From: CAYMUR01 sp964393615
GTDB lineage: Bacteria; Planctomycetota; Planctomycetia; Pirellulales; Pirellulaceae
Assembly: GCA_964393615.1 (NCBI GenBank)
Contig: CAYMUR010000001.1
Location: 1-64,000 of the forward strand
Length of the DNA: 64,000 nucleotides
Direction: 5' to 3'
Both the position numbers and the translations under genes were made by a program. Under the pieces are notes generated by a model that searched no databases, was not told where the DNA came from, and was given only the letters and a program-made list of their open reading frames with translations. This document shows, piece after piece, positions 18,936 through 27,251 of the stretch. Position 1 is the first letter of the stretch. Every line of letters begins with the position of its first letter.

Positions 18936-19003
18936 ACCTGGTACTCACGCAGCTCCATCTTACCGGGTTCGACAATTGTTACCGCTTTGGCCGTTTCAGG
19001 CAT
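18936..19003 (-). pseudogene. Displaced 5' fragment of the alcohol dehydrogenase
   Basis: The reverse strand from ATG 19003 encodes MPETAKAVTIVEPGKMELRE and a few more residues, identical to the start of the dehydrogenase at 17675, and then runs through the duplication junction at 18936 into the unrelated upstream sequence of copy A. The chimeric frame continues to 18770 (77 codons). It is a by-product of the duplication and cannot make an active dehydrogenase. Confidence 0.85.
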
Positions 19004-19139
19004 CCGTGTACCAAGAGAGGATGAACGATTCGATTTGTTTTCAGCAGGCGGCCATTATAAATCCTGGCAATTCCGATTTCCAGCACCCGCCGTAGCACTC
19101 ACAGCAAGCCCCCGTAGAGAACACCAAAGCAAAATGTCC

Positions 19140-20045
19140 CTATTCCGTCACGAAGGGCAAACCAGGAGCTCGCGAAGATTTAGAGGCTGGCTGGTCACAG
19201 ATTCTCACAAAACGCCATGCGCCGTGATGGCCCGGAGCAGTAACAAATTGCCATTTCTCACCAAGATTGTCCTCACTGCGCGTGTGAGTGTGTCCGGTAA
19301 ATGTACCCAACACATTAGCACAGCCGTTGATAGCCATCACAGCACGCTGCGAATCTTCGTTTTCAACGACCCAACCTTTCCCCCCATTCCAGATCAACAA
19401 CATACGCTCTTCGTTGACGGAAGTCTTAAAGGGAATGTGATAAAACACAACAATGGGTCCGTCAAAACGAAGTTGATCTTCAAGCCAGTCAACCTGCTGG
19501 CTGTCATAGACTCCGCCCCACTTACCTTCCAGAGTTTTGTGATACGGTGTATCCAGGACGATAAAACGCACCTGACCAACTTCAAAGCTGTAATAACGGT
19601 GTGGCATCGACCAATGTTTCAGCAACTTGTCGGTGTTCTCCTGCCGGATTTCTGGCACATTTTCGTGAAGAATATAACGGATCTCATAGGACTCAAAATC
19701 ATGGTTTCCAAACGAAAAATAACTTGTCAAACCACGTTGCTGGCACATTTCGACCAGCCGATCGGCCATTGCTGGATCATACATGTCCAAACTGTCACCA
19801 CCAAAAAAAACAAAATCGACTCCTGATTCTTTGACTTCATCCAAGAGACCTGGTAGTCCAGCATGCGGGTAATGAGAATCTTCGTCCCACCAGCCAATGG
19901 CATGGGCGTATTTGGCAGGCCAACTATCCCTGGGCCAGGGGGGCAAATGCAAATCAGTGATATGCGCAAACGTTATTGGATTCGCCACCCGCTCATCCGT
20001 GAAATGTACATCACCGGTCGTGTGCAGCCGTAAATTGCTTGACAT
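19140..20045 (-). CDS. Metallophosphoesterase (copy B)
   Basis: The 301-residue product is identical to copy A and starts with the same ribosome binding site (ATG 20045). This unit keeps the original upstream context, beside the DUF1559 gene, whereas copy A lies behind the fused dehydrogenase fragment. Because both copies keep about 90-220 bp of the same upstream sequence, either may be expressed. In a metagenomic assembly an artefact of collapsed strains should be considered. Confidence 0.9.
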   Translation of the reverse strand: MSSNLRLHTTGDVHFTDERVANPITFAHITDLHLPPWPRDSWPAKYAHAIGWWDEDSHYPHAGLPGLLDEVKESGVDFVFFGGDSLDMYDPAMADRLVEMCQQRGLTSYFSFGNHDFESYEIRYILHENVPEIRQENTDKLLKHWSMPHRYYSFEVGQVRFIVLDTPYHKTLEGKWGGVYDSQQVDWLEDQLRFDGPIVVFYHIPFKTSVNEERMLLIWNGGKGWVVENEDSQRAVMAINGCANVLGTFTGHTHTRSEDNLGEKWQFVTAPGHHGAWRFVRICDQPASKSSRAPGLPFVTE

Positions 20046-20271
20046 CCTTGGCTCCTTGGTGCCCCTCGTAAGCGTGTCGCCTTGATACCGACAATGACTA
20101 CAGAGCCGGCCCACTAGCAGTAAATCTCTTGCAGACATCCTCTCGCTTGGCACCTGAAATATTCCAGGTACCGCCCGGTAAATCATTGCCAAAAATCGTT
20201 TCGGTCCAATCCAACCTGGTAAATCTTAGTAGAACATCGCCTGGGACTGAAACCGAAACGGGCACCTGTTC

Positions 20272-21225
20272 TTATCGAAGCGCTGTTGTGCTAAACGCTT
20301 CACCACCAGCCCGAGTGGTGGCTGCGCTCAAAACCATTTGATCGATATTTTCAGACATAAAATGGACACTACCATCAGCCATCTGGAAGTGGCAGCCACC
20401 GGGGTGATGGCTGGAGAAAGACAGTTCTGCAATGTTTTTATAGGCACCTACACCTGGAATGGTTCCAAGACCATTGATACCATTCGCCGTACTAAAAATA
20501 TTCCAGTGCACCCACTGCAGCCCCTCATTGGATCCTGCTTCGCCTCCGGTAACTTCTCCGACCATCAAAGTGTTACTAGTACCATCAAATACATCTCGGA
20601 TTCGGATCGGTACAATATTCAACAACATTCCGTTACCATTAACGTTGTGGCATTGATAGAGACCACTCCCGGGTTTCCATCTGGTAACCGTATCGATCAC
20701 CCCACCGGCATTGGTTTTATAGAATGCAATACCAACGTTCGACCCAGGGATTGAAATATTGGTGTATGTATTGGCGTTCGAGCCGACATGGATCAATTCG
20801 TCCTGCTGATCGGATGGACATTGAAAAATTTGGATGCGGTTGAGACCCAAATCGATCAAATTCGGGCCATAGATACCCCAAATTCCATTTTCGTTGGAGA
20901 AATCATGGCTCAATTGCAACTGCTCGATGTATGGAAGGATACGAACTCCCCAGCCTTTCGCATAGTATTGTTCGAGTCCATGTGGATTCCACTGAGTGTG
21001 AACGTAGAGTTCCCCCAGGGGAAACTTGTTCTGGGCAGCATGGTAATTGTGTAGCGCGATACCGATTTGTTTAAAATGATTGCTACACTGAACTCGCCGC
21101 GCTGCCTCACGAGCAGCTTGGACGGCCGGAAGCAACAGCGCGATTAAAATGGCAATAATAGCAATCACCACCAAAAGTTCCACGAGAGTAAACCCGTGTC
21201 GATTTCTGCATTTCAATCGCCTCAT
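20272..21225 (-). CDS. DUF1559 pseudopilin-like protein
   Basis: This 317-residue protein has the processed-prepilin N-terminus HGFTLVELLVVIAIIAIL and AVQAAREAARR after a basic leader (MRRLKCRNRHG), then the DUF1559 body, ending with HHPGGCHFQMADGSVHFMSENID. GGGGAGG sits upstream of the ATG at 21225, so the longer open frame to 21378 is not used. The last codons lie 8 bp from the duplicated block, so the duplication stops just short of this gene. It is the second DUF1559 member in the window and is not adjacent to a lipoprotein gene. Confidence 0.92.
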   Translation of the reverse strand: MRRLKCRNRHGFTLVELLVVIAIIAILIALLLPAVQAAREAARRVQCSNHFKQIGIALHNYHAAQNKFPLGELYVHTQWNPHGLEQYYAKGWGVRILPYIEQLQLSHDFSNENGIWGIYGPNLIDLGLNRIQIFQCPSDQQDELIHVGSNANTYTNISIPGSNVGIAFYKTNAGGVIDTVTRWKPGSGLYQCHNVNGNGMLLNIVPIRIRDVFDGTSNTLMVGEVTGGEAGSNEGLQWVHWNIFSTANGINGLGTIPGVGAYKNIAELSFSSHHPGGCHFQMADGSVHFMSENIDQMVLSAATTRAGGEAFSTTALR

Positions 21226-21607
21226 CACATGGCCTCCCCTTCTAATACGGATTGCATTCCTATTAACCGAGAATAAATTATAGCTAAAATCCCAAATGAA
21301 AGCAAAACACAGGCACAACGAAACCTGCCAGGGACGATCCGCGCGCCGGTGACGGGATCCTTTGATCGAAATTTTCACAGGAAATGCCCTCGCTACAGGT
21401 CAACTGTACTAACGTCGCCTTAGGTTTCCAGGCTACAAAAAATCGTCTAGCCACAAAGCCCGGTCTAGCCGCGTTCGACTCGCGAATACAGCCATTGCTG
21501 ATTTTCACCCATTGCTGATTTTCACCGATCTGAAACAGTTTCTCCCAGCGAATAAAATCGGTTTTACGACATTCCTGGCACCACTTTATCTATCGCTCGC
21601 TGGTTTT
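21226..21607. other. Intergenic region
   Basis: About 380 bp between two minus-strand genes. The only structure I see is a perfect 17 bp tandem duplication at 21492-21525. Confidence 0.45.
21492..21525. repeat. 17 bp tandem duplication
   Basis: CCATTGCTGATTTTCAC occurs twice head to tail (21492-21508 and 21509-21525) in non-coding sequence. It is probably a slippage product. Confidence 0.8.
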
Positions 21608-24600
21608 TCATTTTCCTGATACAGCACCTTTCAAGTTCCGGAGAACTGCCACACGCCCGTCGACAAACAAACACACTGCCTGTTCGATATTCCCCGCGTT
21701 CAGACACTGTATAAGGCGACAGTCCTGAGTGTCGGGAACCACCTGGCCGATCAGAGATAGACTGTTATCTAGTGACACAATACCTCGGTCCGTCGCTACC
21801 AGGATTTGTGGACTTTCGCTAGTTTCGCCCCAAACCGTGCAATCAAAAATTTCGGCTGCAACCACCGTTGCATTGATCCATTGTCCTTCCCCCGTAAGCA
21901 CCACAATGCCTCCGTTCCTTGTCGCCAAAATAATTTCCTCTCGGTGATCACCTGAAAAATCAACGATTTCCCAGGCGATGATTGGTGAAATAGGAAACGA
22001 AAACACTGTCTGCAGCCCCCCCAATACGAGCGCAGAATCACCACCAGCAGTCCTTGCAGGCTCCTGAACCGTTTCAACCATACTGATCCCCGATTCGGCA
22101 ACAGCCAACACACGGGCTGGTGCCGTGCTACTTTCCTGTTTCCAACGGATCAAGGCCTTGCCCCGGCCGGTTTGGCCCGTGGCACAAGATGCCAACGGCA
22201 GTAATGTCTTACCATCTAACAACGCAACCTGGCCTCGTACATTTTCGCGCATCCACAGGTCACTCAAACCATCACCAGTAACGTCCGTTACGACACTGGG
22301 CATCGCATCGATGTAAAAACCAGGGGCAGATTCCGCGTGCAACTGGACTCCCTGTTGGTCATACTTTTGTGTCGCATGGTAAGTCGCCACGAACAGGCCC
22401 CGTTCCTGAGTACCATCCACGTAGAAGCTCAACGCATTGGGGCCTGAAATGTGGTCTACCAGCATATCAGTGGTTTGACAGTCGTTTCCGTGTTGATCAA
22501 GCACGTGTAGTTTCGTGGCTTGCGTGCTGCAAATGACGTCTCGCTGCCCGTCCCCATCCAGATCTTCACAAAGAATATCCAGCACCGGAGCCTCGAATGT
22601 TCGCTTCCAGCGTAATTGGCCGGTGGCATCGATCATGAACAATTCAAACTGGTCGGTAGAAACAATCCATTCCTCTTGCTGGTCACCATCCAGGTCACTC
22701 ACCAGGCTATGCGTAAAACCAACTTTGGGTTGATCGGACAGGAATATGACATCCTGCCAGAAGGGACGGTTGAAAAGTTGTGGATTATGACCCGTGACAT
22801 TCCACGCTTGGTTGTGCCAGTGTCCATGAATCCAGCGACCGTAAGACGTGTCCTTTGCTGGCAATGGAATGCGAAAATAACGAGCGTCGATTTCAACTGG
22901 AGAAAAAGTTTGAATACCCAGCGATGCGGCCATTCCGTACTGGTAGTAAACCCAGTGCAGACGTTGGCCAACCGATACGTTGGCTACTTGCCAGGTGCCT
23001 GCCGGATCCTCCTCGGTAAAATGGATCTCCACTTGCTCCTGCGCCGTGCGAATACCCTCTATACTTCGTACCGACCGCGATTGCTGCAAATCCCATGTAA
23101 GCATTCCCGCGGAATCTTGAGAAACACTCGTTCCGGTCAAAGGGCGAAAACCAGTACGAATTCCGGTCTCTCTTTTCGTCACCCGTTGGAACGGAGAACT
23201 TTTCGGACCAGTTACATTCTTTTCAGATGTAGGATCGGCAGATACCAATTCGCTACTCGCAACGTCCCACAACTCGTGAAGCACTTGCCCCAGGCAAGGC
23301 CCCTCCGCGTCCACAGCCTGTCCGTCAATCGACATCCCGAGCTCTGAATTTTCTTTTCCGTCTCTCTGCTCCTGGTTTTTTAAAATCACCAGGTCGTGCG
23401 CAAGAAAAAACCACGGGGCCTGAATTCGTAACCGGCCATAAGTTGAATCAGATTTTAGGGCCGAGTGTCCGACGATCGCAATGTCTTCGACTCGTGCACC
23501 TTGCTCCTCATGCCAACCTCGCACTAACAATGCGTTTGCACCAAGTGGCCGCGTCTCGTAGTATCGATGCGATTCCTCCTCATCGACATAGAACAGGTTG
23601 CAAAAACCTACTGGCTGTCCCCGCTTCGCTTGAAAATATTTTTCTTGTCGCAACTGGTGTGGTCCTCCGTCCCACCAATTTTTCGAGGACACCACACCGG
23701 GATCGGACATCACCAAGTGAAAAGTACTGCGCGGAGTCCTGGCAATCCACCGATCCCCTTCGATTCCAGGCATGTCACGGTTCCACCATTGGTTAACAAG
23801 CGTTATGGGGCCCGGCTCTTGAACTCGACAACGGTCGAAAACAACGAAATACTGCTCCGGTCGCCAGAACACACCCCGGTCCCAGGTAACCCCGTGGAAA
23901 TCTTCGAGACGACTGACCGTAAAACCGAGATCTTTCTGGTCGTGGTGCACCAACAGTTCAGCCGCACAGGGTGGCGAAACATCATAATGAGCCGATTCAA
24001 CCATCAGACTATTCTGGTAGAAACGTCCTGGACGCGGTTGGCGCTGATCATTGCCATCGGCACGGAACAAGTAATGGTGGCCACCCTGACGAAACATTCG
24101 GATTGAGTTTGCCTCTCCAGAGGTCGAGTGTGAATCCCAACCGCCGACCACGGCTAACATATCACTCGACGAGACACCGTCCGCAAAACCAATGAGGTGG
24201 AACGTTTTGTTATGTGGTAGTGGTGTGTACCAGGCCGAAGGTCCCGGGGGAGTAGCCCGTGCATGCTCCCAATCTGTAGGACTAGCGCGCATCACCTGAG
24301 TTCCTAACAAAAAATCGGGCGACAACGGACGTAGACTGTCAGAAGTCACCCAAGTGGGCCCTCCCAAAACATATGCCCAACCGCCCACCCCTTCTCCTTC
24401 GGGCGCCAACGACTTGTACCGTCCGTCCCCAAGAATGAAGGCGGCCATACCTGCCGGACCAAACGATTGTTCAGCATAAAAATGACGCCGAACAACATCG
24501 AGCAGCGTACCCGCTGTAAAAAAAGTCATATCGCCTTCGGTCAATGCATACCGGAGTGGAACTGACAACGGTGTCCACGTTTCCCAGCCGACATCCTTGC

Positions 24601-25735
24601 GGTGGTCTTTGAACGAAGTACTCAGGTACTGTAGATAGGTACGGGTTTTTACTAATTCGTCTTCAAGAATAGACCTCGCCTCGGCATTCGGCTGACCATT
24701 TTTAAGGAGATAGTTTACCGCCGCATAGAACGACAATGCCCCACATGCCTGGTGACCGCCGAAAGACCATGTCCTGCCCTGGGGATTCCAATACGGCTTG
24801 TCTGCTTTTACCTGCAACACCCACTGGAGTACCAAATTGTCCATCCGGTGGTTTTCTTCATCGTCCAAAAGGCAGGTGTCAACCAGGTCGAGTGCCCGGA
24901 TAGCCGATTCGGTACCATAGTCCGAAGCGGCTGGTGCCATTTCAAGATCCAAATATTCCTCCAGTGCTTGCCGCACCACCTGTCCCCTCGCTTCCGACCC
25001 ACTGCGGTGATAGGCATACACAACCTCGGCCAAGCGGTAGGTCCCATTAAAGGGTCCTCGATCCGGAAGTGGCTTCGACTCGAGCTGGCGCTGTGGGATG
25101 CCATCGACCACCACATCCAGTAGCCGTGGCACACGCAGATTCACTGGCGTTCCATCGACCTCAAGCTTTTCAAAAAACCGTTGTGTTGCACGGCGCACAG
25201 TCGCCACGTCGCTACCGCCGATCAAAATACAATTTTTCTTCGTACCAAACGGGTTGGTCACCGTGCGCAGTTCATAGCCGTCCTTTCCAGGCCATTTACA
25301 AGTTGCATGTAAACAGGAATTGGCAGCCAGTTGAACAAGTGCTCGATTTGTACTCAGATTGCCTAGCAGAATCAGATTCTGCTGCTTCATCGTGGCATTA
25401 ACAAAGCAGCCATCGACAAGGATTTCGCGGTCGGTCCGGGCTGGAATCCGAACACCCGTTCGTTTTTCGATGGTATTCTGCAATTGTTCAACGACAGAAC
25501 GATAAGCCTCTTCGCCAAACGGAAATATGATGACAGCTCGCGGCTTACCAAGTTTCACCAACAGGGTGACATCATCGATTCCCTGCCGAGGCAACATGGC
25601 GGGAACTGCAGCTCCTGCTGCGGGATTCAGGGCCACAAGCGTGGCTTCATCGACGGCTGGTTTTTGTAGAGAAGACTCTTCCACTCCCAACAAAGTCATG
25701 CTGAACAAAATCAGTTTCAACGTCGTCGACATCAT
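21608..25735 (-). CDS. Large multidomain secreted protein with FG-GAP-like repeats
   Basis: This 1375-residue exported protein starts with a short hydrophobic leader (TTLKLILFSMTLLG). Residues 60-215 resemble the N-terminal domain of alpha-glucuronidase and GH20-like enzymes (LILLGNLSTNRALVQLA, CILIGGSDVATVRRATQRFF). Residues 230-560 are helical with many aromatics, like an alpha/alpha toroid; 580-860 look like a beta-rich domain of heparinase II/III type. The C-terminal third has calcium-loop-like repeats SDLDGDQQEEW, EDLDGDGQRDV, TDVTGDGLSDL and VDFSGDHREEI, typical of FG-GAP/VCBS propellers. A polysaccharide lyase-like role is inferred, not shown. The TTG-free double ATG start at 25735/25732 is plausible. 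Confidence 0.6.
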   Translation of the reverse strand: MMSTTLKLILFSMTLLGVEESSLQKPAVDEATLVALNPAAGAAVPAMLPRQGIDDVTLLVKLGKPRAVIIFPFGEEAYRSVVEQLQNTIEKRTGVRIPARTDREILVDGCFVNATMKQQNLILLGNLSTNRALVQLAANSCLHATCKWPGKDGYELRTVTNPFGTKKNCILIGGSDVATVRRATQRFFEKLEVDGTPVNLRVPRLLDVVVDGIPQRQLESKPLPDRGPFNGTYRLAEVVYAYHRSGSEARGQVVRQALEEYLDLEMAPAASDYGTESAIRALDLVDTCLLDDEENHRMDNLVLQWVLQVKADKPYWNPQGRTWSFGGHQACGALSFYAAVNYLLKNGQPNAEARSILEDELVKTRTYLQYLSTSFKDHRKDVGWETWTPLSVPLRYALTEGDMTFFTAGTLLDVVRRHFYAEQSFGPAGMAAFILGDGRYKSLAPEGEGVGGWAYVLGGPTWVTSDSLRPLSPDFLLGTQVMRASPTDWEHARATPPGPSAWYTPLPHNKTFHLIGFADGVSSSDMLAVVGGWDSHSTSGEANSIRMFRQGGHHYLFRADGNDQRQPRPGRFYQNSLMVESAHYDVSPPCAAELLVHHDQKDLGFTVSRLEDFHGVTWDRGVFWRPEQYFVVFDRCRVQEPGPITLVNQWWNRDMPGIEGDRWIARTPRSTFHLVMSDPGVVSSKNWWDGGPHQLRQEKYFQAKRGQPVGFCNLFYVDEEESHRYYETRPLGANALLVRGWHEEQGARVEDIAIVGHSALKSDSTYGRLRIQAPWFFLAHDLVILKNQEQRDGKENSELGMSIDGQAVDAEGPCLGQVLHELWDVASSELVSADPTSEKNVTGPKSSPFQRVTKRETGIRTGFRPLTGTSVSQDSAGMLTWDLQQSRSVRSIEGIRTAQEQVEIHFTEEDPAGTWQVANVSVGQRLHWVYYQYGMAASLGIQTFSPVEIDARYFRIPLPAKDTSYGRWIHGHWHNQAWNVTGHNPQLFNRPFWQDVIFLSDQPKVGFTHSLVSDLDGDQQEEWIVSTDQFELFMIDATGQLRWKRTFEAPVLDILCEDLDGDGQRDVICSTQATKLHVLDQHGNDCQTTDMLVDHISGPNALSFYVDGTQERGLFVATYHATQKYDQQGVQLHAESAPGFYIDAMPSVVTDVTGDGLSDLWMRENVRGQVALLDGKTLLPLASCATGQTGRGKALIRWKQESSTAPARVLAVAESGISMVETVQEPARTAGGDSALVLGGLQTVFSFPISPIIAWEIVDFSGDHREEIILATRNGGIVVLTGEGQWINATVVAAEIFDCTVWGETSESPQILVATDRGIVSLDNSLSLIGQVVPDTQDCRLIQCLNAGNIEQAVCLFVDGRVAVLRNLKGAVSGK

Positions 25736-25951
25736 GTCTACTTTCTGGTAGCGGGCGATCGATAGGGTAACTGTCGTGGATAATTATTATATAATTAAGA
25801 ATAAGACAATTGTCTGAAATAAAAAGGGACCGCACTCACGTCTACAAGTTATCACACAAATAGTGCTACCATGCAAAGACCTCCTCTCCAGCAAATGTTA
25901 CGACAAAACTCAGCAACTAAAATCCGCTTTGATCCACCAGGGAGCACTTCG

Positions 25952-26971
25952 ATGAATTTTCAGATCTGCTGGGTGTTAACCACTTTACGTTGTTTTCTAT
26001 ACCTGGGAATCAGTACTGCAGCACTGGTAGCCGAGGAACCTTCGAAACATCGAACCGCTGCTCAGTTAAATCGTAATGAGCTCCCTGGTAGACAAGTCCG
26101 GGTGTCTGCCATTTGTATCGGGTTCGGTGGTCAATACGATGTCAAACTCAAGCAGGCCATCGAGCACTTGCATATTGCCGGACAACACGGTGTCGACATC
26201 GCCTGTCTTCCGGAAGAATTTGCCGGACTCCAAGCGGAAACGGTCCCTGGACCGACAACCAACGCGATTAGCAAGTTGGCCAGAAAATACAACATGTACG
26301 TCGTTTGCCCACTGCGGGAACAAGCAAGTGACAAGCAATACAATACGGCCGTATTGTTGGATCGCCAGGGAAAAATAGCCGGCGCTTACCGCAAAGTCTT
26401 TGTTTTCTGGGGCGAAGGATTACATTGCAGTCCGGATGGCGTGAAGGTGTTCAAAACCGATTTCGGTCGTATCAGTATCTTGACTTGTTTCGATCTGAAC
26501 TTTCCGGAATTGTGGCAACAGTGTGATCAACAGGATGTGGATATCGTTGTTTGGCCCAGTGCCTATGCAGGGGGATCCCCCCTGAATGCGTTCGCCATCT
26601 TATACCATTACTACATCGTTCCCGTCGGCGCAGGAAATATCATTGATGTCACGGGTAAGACAATGGCGGGAATCAAATCGCCACGCCCCCAACAGTTCAT
26701 CGCTACGCTCGACCTCGATCGAACTTTCGCGCACTATGACTTTAACCGTGACAAAGTCCGGACCATGCTGGAACAACACCACGATGAAGTCGTCGTCGAG
26801 CGTCAATTGAACGACGAAGACCGTGCTCCCTGGTGGCTTTTCCGGTCCCTCAAACCAGGCCTGCGTGTCCGTGATGTCCTGAAAGATTTTAACATTGAAT
26901 CGCTCCGGGAATACCAGCAAAGAAGCCGTATCCAAATCAACCAGGCCCGACATGAGGGGCGCAAAATATAA
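25952..26971 (+). CDS. Secreted carbon-nitrogen hydrolase (nitrilase superfamily)
   Basis: The catalytic triad of the superfamily is visible in 339 residues: Glu in CLPEEFAG, Lys in GAYRKVFVFW and Cys in ILTCFDLNFPE. Such enzymes hydrolyse amides or nitriles. The first 30 residues (MNFQICWVLTTLRCFLYL..., cleavage near LVA-EE) form a signal peptide, which is unusual for this mostly cytoplasmic superfamily but occurs in planctomycetes. GGGAG lies 8 bases before ATG 25952. The C-terminal 70 residues extend beyond the hydrolase core. The substrate is unknown. Confidence 0.85.
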   Translation: MNFQICWVLTTLRCFLYLGISTAALVAEEPSKHRTAAQLNRNELPGRQVRVSAICIGFGGQYDVKLKQAIEHLHIAGQHGVDIACLPEEFAGLQAETVPGPTTNAISKLARKYNMYVVCPLREQASDKQYNTAVLLDRQGKIAGAYRKVFVFWGEGLHCSPDGVKVFKTDFGRISILTCFDLNFPELWQQCDQQDVDIVVWPSAYAGGSPLNAFAILYHYYIVPVGAGNIIDVTGKTMAGIKSPRPQQFIATLDLDRTFAHYDFNRDKVRTMLEQHHDEVVVERQLNDEDRAPWWLFRSLKPGLRVRDVLKDFNIESLREYQQRSRIQINQARHEGRKI

Positions 26972-27251
26972 CCGGCAAATCACATCGTTTAACATCGTCC
27001 ACCAAGCGTTACCAACCTACAGGAACGTCTGGCGATCGAATTTTCCGAGCGGGCTGATGTACTTCTAGTGTGCGGTGCTCAACCATAGAATCCAGCAAAG
27101 AACCCCTAAAAGCCTGGCAATTTATTGAAGCCCTTTCAACATACTTTCTGCCAACAACCGGTAACGTTGGTCAACGCAAACCGAGTCGTGGTCAAGCTGA
27201 CCTCCGCTTTGCCTGGGAAAACCTTGCATCTCGTATCAGGCGACTTAGCGA

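Larger units (their letters stand above)
18936..20263. repeat. Tandem duplication, unit B (1328 bp)
   Basis: This is the second unit of the head-to-tail repeat described at 17608-18935. The three differences from unit A (20188 G for A, 20229 G for C, 20244 G for A) cluster within the last 80 bp of the unit, upstream of the phosphoesterase gene; the coding copies appear identical. The unique sequence after 20268 enters the DUF1559 gene. Confidence 0.95.
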
